DNA of 64,000 bases, taken from assembly GCF_004307995.1 (NCBI RefSeq), contig NZ_SIRE01000035.1, positions 33,579 to 97,578 of the forward strand, written 5' to 3'. The stretch comes from Paenibacillus thalictri (GTDB lineage Bacteria > Bacillota > Bacilli > Paenibacillales > NBRC-103111). Positions 8,749 through 17,233 of this stretch are shown here, piece by piece; position 1 is the first letter of the stretch; every line of letters begins with the position of its first letter. The notes under the pieces were generated by a model. It worked only from the letters and a program-made list of their open reading frames with translations. It was not told where the DNA came from and did not search any database. Both the position numbers and the translations under genes were made by a program.

Positions 8749-9468
8749 ATGATTATTGAAAACACGCAAATTCACGGGATTGAAACGGATTTGGCTTATT
8801 TGGACGGTACCTCGTCCAAGCTTGGCTTTGTCAGGTGGCAATGGGAGTATACAAGAGCCACCTATGATTACAAAATACAAGAGCATTCGGACGAAGACGT
8901 GTACTATTTACGTATTAACACTCGTGCGGTGAAGGGAAAGCTGGAATCCCCGGATGCTATATTGCGCATAGAAGCGGTGTATATGGGGAAAGCTACGTTC
9001 CCGCATGGTCTTGATTACGAGTGCCCCATCCCGGAGGCAGTCCGACAGATCGCCGATGATAAGATTATGGGAATGTATCAGGTATTAAAGAATGAGCAGA
9101 TCATCGAACAAGTTATGTTGAAGGAAGTGCCGAGCATCGCTCTTCAAGCTTCCTTATTCGAGGCCGCGCAGGTTATGAAGCACAGTCAAGCCGGGGTTCT
9201 TGCCGTCGTGAAGGATGAACAGTTGGTCGGAGTTGTGACGGAGAGAGATTTAGCGATCCGCGGCTATGCGGAGAAGCAAGCGGATTCCATGCCTGTAGAG
9301 AACTTAATGAGTACCTCCGTTTACAAGGTTGATGCAGGCAGCTCCGTTAGCGAAGCGATTCGTCTCATGACACAGCAGAAAATAAGCGGCTTACCCGTCG
9401 TTAAAAACGGCTCGCTGGTCGGAATGGTAACACTCAATCAGTTGGCGGCAAAGGATTTTTTTGGTTAA
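8749..9468 (+). CDS. YugN-like domain fused to a CBS pair
   Basis: A 239-residue cytoplasmic protein. Residues 1 to about 110 resemble the YugN-like family (GIETDLAYLDGTSSKLGFVR, later RATYDYKI). Residues about 118-239 form two CBS motifs (AGVLAVVKDEQLVGVVTERD and SGLPVVKNGSLVGMVTLNQL), which usually bind adenine nucleotides. ATG 8749 has GGAGG nearby. The gene stands alone between the ABC remnant and a terminator. A regulatory or sensing role is inferred from the CBS pair; the YugN domain has no known activity to me. Confidence 0.8.
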   Translation: MIIENTQIHGIETDLAYLDGTSSKLGFVRWQWEYTRATYDYKIQEHSDEDVYYLRINTRAVKGKLESPDAILRIEAVYMGKATFPHGLDYECPIPEAVRQIADDKIMGMYQVLKNEQIIEQVMLKEVPSIALQASLFEAAQVMKHSQAGVLAVVKDEQLVGVVTERDLAIRGYAEKQADSMPVENLMSTSVYKVDAGSSVSEAIRLMTQQKISGLPVVKNGSLVGMVTLNQLAAKDFFG

Positions 9469-9490
9469 TCAGCCGGTTTGACACGCACAA

Positions 9491-9535
9491 GGCCCCCTTC
9501 GCACTTTCAGCAAAATGCGGGGGGGCGTTTTCTTT
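9491..9535 (+). terminator. Rho-independent terminator after the YugN-CBS gene
   Basis: A GC-rich stem pairs GGCCCCCTTCGCA with TGCGGGGGGGC and is followed by a T-rich stretch (GTTTTCTTT). It lies 23 bp after the stop at 9468. Confidence 0.65.
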
Positions 9536-9661
9536 GCCCGGTAAGAGCATTTTTATACAATCTGAAGGATCCTAGCAATAGCCACTGCCCCGTTTTCGTG
9601 CGGAATGACTACGGACAAATCCGGGCTAATCCGCTTCAGCCGCTGCTGCATTCCGAGCCGT

Positions 9662-11386
9662 TTATCCGTTATCTCCAATGACTTGCTGCTCGATTAACTT
9701 CATCTCATAAAAATATCCCTTATTCTCCATCAACTGCGGGAAGCTGCCCGATTCGACCACCCTCCCTTGATCGATGACCACGATTTGATCCATCGCTTCC
9801 AGACCGCTTAGCCGGTGGCAGATCAAAATCAGCGTATCGTTGGCCGCCCGCGAGAACAAATTCCGGAATATGCGCTGCTCCGTTACAGCGTCCAGTGAAG
9901 CCGTCGGCTCATCGAGCAGCCAGAAACGGCCGTTTTTGGCCAGCATTCGGGCCAAGGCGAGACGCTGTTTTTCGCCTGCGGACAAGTTCTCTCCTCTTTC
10001 GTAGACCGGATCTTCTAGCGAGCGGTTCGGCAACTGCATGTCGTGCAAAATTCCCAGCAGCTCCTCGTCGTTCCGGCGTTCCTCGTCCAGCAGCAGATTG
10101 TCACGGATCGTACCACGAAAAAAATGGCTGTTTTGCAGCATCACATGGGCCGATCGCCATATGGATGTTTCGTCCAGCTGCGCCGTTGGAATACCGTTCA
10201 ACCTGACCTCGCCTTCACTTGGCGTATGAAGTTTGAGTATCAGCTCGAATAACGTTGTTTTACCTGCGCCGCTTGGCCCGACAATCGCCGTCTTTGATCC
10301 CGCCGCGATTCGGAGCGTAATATCGCGCAGCGCAGGACGCCATTGCTCCGCATAACGGAAAGATATGCCGCGAAACTCAACCGCAACAGCATGCTGAACG
10401 GGAAGCGCTTCAAACGTTGGGGACGGCGCCGCTTCAGCTTCGCCAAACGTTTCGGCCAGCCGCCCGGCAGCGTGCTCGCTGTCCTGCTTATACAGCGGGA
10501 GCGTCGCCAAGGCTGCCGCTTCTTCAAACAAGGTGAGGGTCGCCATAACCAGCATAGCCAGAAAGACGGCAGCCAACGATCCGTCCGTCACCAACACGGC
10601 GCCTGTCGCAAGCACACACCAGGCCGCCAGCATAGTGACCAGGCCATGCAGCGACTGGCCGCGCAGCAAATGGCGGGCTGCTGCCTGCTGCCCGTCGGTC
10701 AGCTCAGCCGCGGCTTGCTGCAACCGCTGCTCCCTTTTGCCCATCAGCCCGTATACCTTCAAGTCGCGGTATCCGTAAAGCGCTTCGGTTACCTCGGTTG
10801 CCAGCGAGGCTCTCTGCATCCGAACGCGGCTGCGTAGCCTGCGCTGACCGAGCAGCACCAGCGCAGGGATGACAAAAGCCGATGTCAGCAGGCCAATCAC
10901 CAGCACACAAGCGACCCACAGCGAAAAAAAGGAAGCAAACAAAACTGTGGACAGAAACACCATCGACAAAACAAGCGGAGGATAAGCGACGCGCAAAAAA
11001 AAGTGCTGCAAGGTCTCTATGTCGCCAACGATACGCGCCAGTAAATCTCCGCTTCTCATTGCGCCCAGCTTCCCGGGGACAAGCGGAACCAGCTTGGCAA
11101 AAAACGAGCTGCGCAACCGGCTCAATATCGAAAATGTTGCGCGATGGGAATAAAGCCGTTCCGCATACCGGCCAAACGCCCGGAGCAACCCGAGCAGCTT
11201 CACTACCGAAATCAGTACTATCAAGGTATAGAGCGGCGGGACAAACACTGTCTGTGCGATCAAATAGCTGCTGCCGGCAAACAAGCTCACTCCGCCGGCG
11301 CCGGCCACAAAGCCGACGACGATGGCAATGGCAATATCTTTGCGTTCCCGGATCAGCGCGTAGCTCAGCAAGCTCAGCTCCTTCAC
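9662..11386 (-). CDS. cydC: CydC, heterodimeric ABC exporter subunit for bd oxidase assembly
   Basis: A 574-residue type IV ABC exporter half: six membrane segments (about residues 1-310) then an ATPase domain with Walker A GPSGAGKTT, signature LSAGEKQRLALARML and Walker B FWLLDEPTASLD. With CydD it exports thiols (cysteine/glutathione in E. coli) needed to assemble cytochrome bd. It starts with GTG at 11386, overlapping the CydD stop (GTGA). It is the last gene of cydABDC. Confidence 0.9.
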   Translation of the reverse strand: MKELSLLSYALIRERKDIAIAIVVGFVAGAGGVSLFAGSSYLIAQTVFVPPLYTLIVLISVVKLLGLLRAFGRYAERLYSHRATFSILSRLRSSFFAKLVPLVPGKLGAMRSGDLLARIVGDIETLQHFFLRVAYPPLVLSMVFLSTVLFASFFSLWVACVLVIGLLTSAFVIPALVLLGQRRLRSRVRMQRASLATEVTEALYGYRDLKVYGLMGKREQRLQQAAAELTDGQQAAARHLLRGQSLHGLVTMLAAWCVLATGAVLVTDGSLAAVFLAMLVMATLTLFEEAAALATLPLYKQDSEHAAGRLAETFGEAEAAPSPTFEALPVQHAVAVEFRGISFRYAEQWRPALRDITLRIAAGSKTAIVGPSGAGKTTLFELILKLHTPSEGEVRLNGIPTAQLDETSIWRSAHVMLQNSHFFRGTIRDNLLLDEERRNDEELLGILHDMQLPNRSLEDPVYERGENLSAGEKQRLALARMLAKNGRFWLLDEPTASLDAVTEQRIFRNLFSRAANDTLILICHRLSGLEAMDQIVVIDQGRVVESGSFPQLMENKGYFYEMKLIEQQVIGDNG

Positions 11387-13218
11387 TGCAATCCCCCCTT
11401 CCGTTGAACCTCCACCATCTCGGCATACTGCGGCAAACGCCGCATCAGTTCCTCATGGCGGCCGCTGTCCAGCAGCACGCCGTTCTCCATATACAAAATA
11501 AGGTCGGCATGACGGATCGTATACAACCGATGCGCCACCGTGATCATTGTTGCTTGTTTGGCCAATTCGTCCATCGACCGCTGCAAAATGCGCTCGGTAC
11601 TCAAGTCAAGACCGACGGTCGGCTCGTCAAACAAAATAACGGACGGGCGCTTCAGGAATGCCCGGGCCAACGCCAACCGCTGTTTTTCACCCCCGGATAA
11701 GCCCCGTCCTCCTTCGCCGACCATCGTGTCATAGCCGTACTCCCATTCGGCCGCAAGCCCCGTCAATTCCGCCTGCCCAACGGCATCGGCAATTTCGGCG
11801 CGGGAAACCTCGCGGTCAGCCCCGATCGCCACATTTTCTGCAAAAGTTCCGGCAAAAATATAAGGATGCTGAGTAATATAGCCAATATGCCGATACCATG
11901 TTTCCTCCGCATAGTCGGCGAGCGGACGGCCGTTCACCAGCACAGCTCCCGAAAGCGGCCGCAGCAACCCGGCGATCAGATGCAGCAAGGTGGTTTTACC
12001 GGATCCGCTGCTGCCGACGATTGCGACCCGCGAGCGCGGCGCGATGCTAGCCGTATCGGCGGCTAGCGCAAATCCGCCGGGCTTATACCGAAAACACAGC
12101 TGCCTTAACTCGATCAGGGGTGGCTCACGGTTCCACGCCATTTCGTCAGCGGGGAAACCCGCTTGCCCGCTGCGCTCCGGCCGGCTTGTGCCGCCGTAAC
12201 GCACCTCAGCGTCACGCGGACTTGCTCCGCTGTCCACTGCTTCATTTTCTTGCCCCATTGCCGATTCCTCCAGCAGCTCCTCCACCTTGCGCACTGCCCC
12301 CATCGCCGTGCGCCCGCTGTGAAAAGCCGTACCCATGTTTTTTAGCAGACTGTAGAACTCCGGAGCCAGAAGCAAAATAAAAAACGCCGGCCCGAAAGCG
12401 AGGGAACGGTAAACAAGCAAACGCAGCGCCAGCTCCAGCGCAAGCAATCCGATGCTCAGCATCACGATTAATTCCAGCATAAGCGAGTTGGTAAACGCAA
12501 CCCGCAAAATGCCCATCGTCGCATCGCGAAAGCCAAGGCTGCTGCGCTCGATTTCCCGCTGCCGCTCCTCCGTCCGCCCGAACAGCTTCAGCGTTGCCAG
12601 TCCCTGGAGTGAATCAAGAAAGGTACCTGAGAACACCGCCAGCTGCTCCACTTTATCCTCCGATTTTTTTCTTGTTTGCATGCCGATCAGCACCATAAAA
12701 ATCGGGATAAAAGGCGCGGTCAGCAGCATGATCAGCCCTGAAAAGGCATGCTGAGTAAAAACGGCGACCAAAAGAATCGGAGGAATGAGCACAGTCTCCA
12801 TCATACGCGGCACATACTGGCTGAAATAACTGTCCGCCTCGTCAACTGCATCCAGCGTAAGACTCACCTTCCCGCCTGCACGTCCGTCCAAGGCAGCCTG
12901 CAGCGTACCGCCGGTCAGCTTGCGCAGCACCTTGGCACGCAGTGACGTCTTCGCCTCGGCTGCCATATGCAAACCAAGGCGTCCGTTGCCGTGCGACAGC
13001 AATACACGCAGCGTCATCACCGCCGCCAAAGCGGCAAGCGGAGCGAAAATCCCCTGGAAGACGGCACCCTCCGCCAATATCCGCTCGACTATCTCCGCAA
13101 ACAGCGCTGCCTGGCCGACGATCGCCGCTCCCAGCGCCAGCGATAACACTCCCAGCCACGCAAGGCATATTCGCAGCTCTGAGATCTGGGACCGCAGCAG
13201 GCCGGATTTACGCTTCAT
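11383..13218 (-). CDS. cydD: CydD, heterodimeric ABC exporter subunit for bd oxidase assembly
   Basis: 611 residues: an N-terminal six-helix domain and a C-terminal ATPase with Walker A GSSGSGKTT, signature LSGGEKQRLALARAF and Walker B ILFDEPTVGLD. The linker at about residues 315-370 is longer than usual and rich in acidic and small residues. ATG 13218 follows GGGGAGGAG. It lies 66 bp after cydB and is coupled to cydC. Position and architecture make CydD rather than another lipid or peptide exporter the clear choice. Confidence 0.9.
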   Translation of the reverse strand: MKRKSGLLRSQISELRICLAWLGVLSLALGAAIVGQAALFAEIVERILAEGAVFQGIFAPLAALAAVMTLRVLLSHGNGRLGLHMAAEAKTSLRAKVLRKLTGGTLQAALDGRAGGKVSLTLDAVDEADSYFSQYVPRMMETVLIPPILLVAVFTQHAFSGLIMLLTAPFIPIFMVLIGMQTRKKSEDKVEQLAVFSGTFLDSLQGLATLKLFGRTEERQREIERSSLGFRDATMGILRVAFTNSLMLELIVMLSIGLLALELALRLLVYRSLAFGPAFFILLLAPEFYSLLKNMGTAFHSGRTAMGAVRKVEELLEESAMGQENEAVDSGASPRDAEVRYGGTSRPERSGQAGFPADEMAWNREPPLIELRQLCFRYKPGGFALAADTASIAPRSRVAIVGSSGSGKTTLLHLIAGLLRPLSGAVLVNGRPLADYAEETWYRHIGYITQHPYIFAGTFAENVAIGADREVSRAEIADAVGQAELTGLAAEWEYGYDTMVGEGGRGLSGGEKQRLALARAFLKRPSVILFDEPTVGLDLSTERILQRSMDELAKQATMITVAHRLYTIRHADLILYMENGVLLDSGRHEELMRRLPQYAEMVEVQRKGGLQ

Positions 13219-13284
13219 GACAACTCTCCTCCCCGTTCCTGTTGCTTGATTCCGTTGTGTAAACTGTGGTTCCCGACTGTTGCG

Positions 13285-14301
13285 TTATTTTTTTCCTTTG
13301 ACGTAATCCGCGTCGAAGAGAAAGAGCTTGAACACCAGGATCAGCGACGGCACCAGCAAACACAAACCGCCTATAAACGCGATCACCAGCGCGAAGCCCA
13401 TCGATTCGTGGGTCGCCCCCTCCTGAATGGTGATATAGGGATCAAGGATATATGGATAGTGCCCGATACCGTAAGCAAAGAAAGCGCAAAAAAATTGAAG
13501 CATGATGCTGATGAAGGCGAGTCCGTAACGCCGTCCGTCATACAGCAGCCAAATGCCGAGCATAAAGAAGCCAACGGAAAGCGCCAGCAGCCACCATAAG
13601 CCCATCATGTTTTGAAAATGCCGCTCATTATGCTGACTGAGATAAATAAACGCCGTAAAAGCGGCAATAATCGTCGGCGTACTCCAGAATAAGGCGTATG
13701 TCCGCATCAGGTTCAAGGCCGGCTGATCGTCGGCCCGCGAAGCGTAAAAGCATAGAAAAGCGGAGCTGATAAACAGCACCGATACGATTGCCAGCGCGAC
13801 AATGCTCCAAGACAGCGGGCTGGTGAACAGCGTCATATACTGCAGCCTGACCAAGGTTCCGAATTCTGCGATGAACCCGCCTTCCGAAAGCGTCAGAGCC
13901 ACCGACAGCGAAGCGGGAATCAGAAGCCCCGTCGCTCCGTACAGAAACAGGTACACGATGTTTTCCTTCGAACCGTAATTTTCAAACGCGTAGAAGGAGC
14001 CGCGAATCGCCAGCAAAATGACGGCAATGCTTCCGGGAATAAGCAGCGCGGAGCCGTAATAATAAGCCGTTTTCGGAAAAAAGCCGACGATGCCGACAAA
14101 GAAAAACACAAAAAACACATTGGTAATTTCCCATACCGGCGACAAATAACGCGAAATCAGCCGATTGATCATGTGATCCCGTTTGGTCAGCCGGGCGTAA
14201 TAAGCGAAAAATCCGGCGCCGAAATCCACGGAAGCCACGATCAAATAACCGTACAAAAACAGCCACAGCACAGCAATACCGAGCAATTCATAACTGATCA
14301 T
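13285..14301 (-). CDS. cydB: CydB, cytochrome bd quinol oxidase subunit II
   Basis: A 338-residue polytopic membrane protein with about nine hydrophobic helices and the CydB N-terminal pattern (LFLYGYLIVASVDFGAGFF) and the PVWEITNVF region. It pairs with CydA to form the copper-free quinol:O2 oxidoreductase. Its ATG overlaps the cydA stop (ATGA). Confidence 0.92.
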   Translation of the reverse strand: MISYELLGIAVLWLFLYGYLIVASVDFGAGFFAYYARLTKRDHMINRLISRYLSPVWEITNVFFVFFFVGIVGFFPKTAYYYGSALLIPGSIAVILLAIRGSFYAFENYGSKENIVYLFLYGATGLLIPASLSVALTLSEGGFIAEFGTLVRLQYMTLFTSPLSWSIVALAIVSVLFISSAFLCFYASRADDQPALNLMRTYALFWSTPTIIAAFTAFIYLSQHNERHFQNMMGLWWLLALSVGFFMLGIWLLYDGRRYGLAFISIMLQFFCAFFAYGIGHYPYILDPYITIQEGATHESMGFALVIAFIGGLCLLVPSLILVFKLFLFDADYVKGKK

Positions 14302-15659
14302 GTCGGTTCAACCTTTCCAGCCTGGTCTGACAGCTTGCCAAGATGTCTCTCCAGCTCCGCTTCCGCCGGATTATGGCGGAATAATCGCCGCAGCACGATG
14401 GCGCAGAGAGTGCCAAGCACGATATACAGCAGCAGAAAGACAAAAAAGAGGGGCCGTACGTTCGGCGAAGCAGTGGCCGCTTCCTCTACCCGCAAATAAC
14501 CGCGGATCATCCAGGGCTGGCGGCCGATTTCTGCATAAAACCAGCCCAGCTCGATAGCCAGGAACGACAGCGGCGTACAAAAAACGATTAGCCAAAGCAG
14601 CCGCTTGCTGTGCGCGTTGCCCTTACTCCGCCAAACCGAAAGTGCGTAAAGCAAAGCAACCGCGATCACGAAAAATCCGATACCCACCATCAAATCGAAC
14701 AAATAATGAACGGCCAGCGGCGGACGTTCATCCATCGGAAATTCCTCAAGCCCCTTTACTTCGGCATTCCAATCACCGAAGCCCAGAAAACTGAGCGCTT
14801 TCGGAATGCGAATGGCTCCTACGACTTTTCTCTCCGCATTGAGCCAGCCTAACAACAGCAGATCGGCTCCGCTTTCCGTCTCAAAATGCCATTCCGCCGC
14901 AGCCAGCTTTTCCGGCTGATGTTTTGCCAGAAACTTGGCCGATACGTCTCCGGCAAGTGCGGAGAACACGCCAAAAACGAGAACCACCGACATCATCAGA
15001 TTAAGAGCCTTCTTATAATAGGGCGACTCCCCATTTTTCAAAATCGTATAAGCGGCGATTCCCGCCAACAGCGCCGCCCCTGTCAAGTAAGCCGAGGACA
15101 ATACGTGAAGCACCTTTGACGGCGTCGCCGTATTCAACATGGCTTCCACCGGATTAACCGCCGCAAACTGCCCGTTTTCCATTACGAAGCCGCCCGGTTG
15201 GTTCATAAATCCGTTAACCGTTGTAATAAAAAACGCAGACATGCCCGCTCCTATGACAACGGGAAACGTGAGCACCCAATGCGTGTACGGGTTGCGAAAC
15301 CGTTCCCACGTATACAAATAAATCCCGAGGAAAATCGCTTCAAAAAAGAAAGCAAACACTTCCATAAACAAAGGCAGCGCGATGACGTTGCCCGCCAATT
15401 GCATGAAGTTGGGCCAGACCAACGCCAACTGCAAAGCAATAGCCGTGCCGGTTACCACGCCAACCGCCACGGAAATGACAAATCCGCGCGTCCACCTTTT
15501 GGCCATTAAGATGTAATGAGGATCTTTTTTGCGGATGCCTGCAAACTCGGCGATTGCAATCATCATTGGAACTCCAACGCCAACAGTTGCAAATATTACA
15601 TGGAAAGTCAAAGTCAAGCCTGTCAACAGTCTGCTCCACAACACCGTATCCGTATCCAA
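14298..15659 (-). CDS. cydA: CydA, cytochrome bd quinol oxidase subunit I
   Basis: About 453 residues. Features of CydA are the TM1 histidine in LTFHVIF (heme b595 ligand), two glutamates in LFMEVFAFFFEAIFLG, the histidine in KVLHVLSSAY (heme b558) and the conserved GRQPW after the quinol loop. The loop is short, as in the CioA/Bacillus-type branch. TTG 15659 has AAAGGAG eight bases upstream and gives MDTDTVLWSRLL, putting the heme histidine at residue 20. An ATG at 15683 exists but has no ribosome site. No regulon dyad was seen in its promoter region, so it may be controlled separately. Confidence 0.92.
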   Translation of the reverse strand: MDTDTVLWSRLLTGLTLTFHVIFATVGVGVPMMIAIAEFAGIRKKDPHYILMAKRWTRGFVISVAVGVVTGTAIALQLALVWPNFMQLAGNVIALPLFMEVFAFFFEAIFLGIYLYTWERFRNPYTHWVLTFPVVIGAGMSAFFITTVNGFMNQPGGFVMENGQFAAVNPVEAMLNTATPSKVLHVLSSAYLTGAALLAGIAAYTILKNGESPYYKKALNLMMSVVLVFGVFSALAGDVSAKFLAKHQPEKLAAAEWHFETESGADLLLLGWLNAERKVVGAIRIPKALSFLGFGDWNAEVKGLEEFPMDERPPLAVHYLFDLMVGIGFFVIAVALLYALSVWRSKGNAHSKRLLWLIVFCTPLSFLAIELGWFYAEIGRQPWMIRGYLRVEEAATASPNVRPLFFVFLLLYIVLGTLCAIVLRRLFRHNPAEAELERHLGKLSDQAGKVEPT

Positions 15660-16198
15660 ATCGCAAGTCTCCTTTCGTTCCATGCTGTTATTCTCGATGC
15701 GACGCGAAGCATGCTCTTCTCTTCATCTGATCAGCACTCAATAACTAGTATAGGCATTCAGTTAGCCGCTAGCCGTTGTATTTTGTTGATTTCAAAGAAA
15801 ATTTAAATATTTCCGACGACCCGTCTGGTTCCCGGAATGCAGGCCAACTGCTGTGTCAAAATGCTGACACAATGGCTCGCCTTATTCCAATATGCCGGAA
15901 TCTGCAGCCTGCATTCGCTTGAAGCAGTTCCTTTTTCCCTGTAGCGCAGCACCATCGCCAGACGCCAGGGCAAAAACAAGCGGCAAAACCTGAGGAATCG
16001 ACCATGCTATCATTCGGGGACACTTCCACATAACCGGAACAGAGTCGGCTCAATGTGCCTTGATTCTGATCGCAAAATGGTGTTCAGCAAGCCAGAGAAA
16101 GCCAAAAACTCCTTGGTACGGAATTTTCGGCTTTCTGCTGTATGGATTTCTTGTCGTACAAACTGCTGCTTGCAGGCGCCCCGTATTGGAGCGGTTGC
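15660..16198. other. 540-bp gap between cydA and the CydA-like operon
   Basis: The cydA promoter must lie near 15690-15780, but I cannot point to a clear -35/-10 pair. A minus-strand frame at 15803-15955 (ATG to TAA, 50 codons) encodes a peptide ending CVSILTQQLACIPGTRRVVG. It has the general look of a heavy-metal-associated (HMA) fold but lacks CxxC, so it is probably a remnant. A plus-strand frame near 16070-16190 contains a short hydrophobic stretch (WYGIFGFLLYGFLVVQ) that I do not recognise. Confidence 0.4.
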
Positions 16199-17233
16199 TT
16201 ACGGCTGTACGTTTCGTGGCGACTGCTCCATATAAGGCTCCAATTGGATTTCCCTGACCTCGTGGCGAATCCAGCTCATGAGCGAGAGCACGACAAGCAG
16301 CACGATAACGGAATTGCGGAACAGCTGGCGGTTGTCCGTCTTAACCAGCCGGACAAGCATTACGCACAGTACGATTGCAAGTAGAATCGCTATTGCTAGC
16401 AGAGCGGTGTGCAACAGCGATCCGCCCATGAAGGCGCGGCGAACGACAGGGCTCATGCTAAGCAGCAGATAAGGTCCCGCCGCAAGCTGAGCAATCGTAA
16501 AGCCAGCAGCAATCGCTTTGCCGAACGTTTTGCCGTGTGCAGCAATTTGTGCAGCAATTTCCTCGCCGTGCCTCTTCCCTGCCCTGCTTGACCACCAGAC
16601 GAGGTATATGCCCAGCATCGAGAAGCTTGCGGCCGTAAAGTGCATATACCGCTGCCAAATCGTCGGATAAGCGAACAACGAGCGCCAGAAGCCTCTACTC
16701 GTTTCCCACAGTTCAGGATAAAGCATGGAAACAACATTTGTTATAAACAGAAGCGGAACGAACAGCAAAATCAGCGTGCCGGCGATACCGAAGGATAGGT
16801 GAAGCTTCTTGCGTTCCTTTAGCCTCTCCCAGCTGAATTTGTAGGCATACAAGGCCAGGAGCGCCACAATCAGCAACGGAATAAGCATCAGCCACATTTT
16901 GCCGATCAGAATCGTGGATGGATAAAAAAACTGTGTGTAGATTGTGCTAATAATAAGCAGCGGCGCGATGCCAAGCACGACGGCAATGCTTTTTACGATG
17001 GAAACCTGGGTGGCCAGCAGATAGGCAAACTTATCGGCAATCGCGTCTTTCCTGACGATGCCAATCACCTCGTTATAGACGGCCGAAACCGAGCCCGCCA
17101 CCAAAATATTGACGAATAAGATGTGCAGGACAAACGCCACCACTAGCAGAACCTCGAAGAAAGGCAGATTTCCAGGTATGGCAAGTCCCAACTCGTTAGG
17201 TACTGGGGAATTCGTCACTAAATACCGGTTCAT
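16199..17233 (-). CDS. CydA-like integral membrane subunit (partner of the CydA-cytochrome c fusion)
   Basis: A 344-residue protein with about eight hydrophobic helices. The first helix carries a histidine in LVVAFVLHILFVNILVAGS, placed like the heme b595 histidine in TM1 of CydA. It lacks GRQPW and a recognisable quinol loop. ATG 17233 overlaps the stop of the upstream gene (ATGA), so the two proteins are probably made in equal amounts and form a complex. It is not a standard CydB. I read it as a CydA-prime-like second subunit of a bd-superfamily complex; the function is unproven. Confidence 0.6.
   Translation of the reverse strand: MNRYLVTNSPVPNELGLAIPGNLPFFEVLLVVAFVLHILFVNILVAGSVSAVYNEVIGIVRKDAIADKFAYLLATQVSIVKSIAVVLGIAPLLIISTIYTQFFYPSTILIGKMWLMLIPLLIVALLALYAYKFSWERLKERKKLHLSFGIAGTLILLFVPLLFITNVVSMLYPELWETSRGFWRSLFAYPTIWQRYMHFTAASFSMLGIYLVWWSSRAGKRHGEEIAAQIAAHGKTFGKAIAAGFTIAQLAAGPYLLLSMSPVVRRAFMGGSLLHTALLAIAILLAIVLCVMLVRLVKTDNRQLFRNSVIVLLVVLSLMSWIRHEVREIQLEPYMEQSPRNVQP

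Noticed and set aside
10882..11700. A 272-codon plus-strand open frame across cydC/cydD
   Set aside because: It is the antisense of two well-supported ABC exporter genes and has Arg/Ser-rich low-complexity translation.
15860..15885. CTGACACAATGGCTCG as a dyad for cydA
   Set aside because: The second half does not match, the distance and orientation to the cydA start are wrong, and no -10 hexamer is placed correctly.
16053..16235. Plus-strand frame with a hydrophobic stretch as a small membrane protein gene
   Set aside because: No ribosome site, it runs into the convergent gene, and the hydrophobic stretch is in a different frame from the longest open frame.
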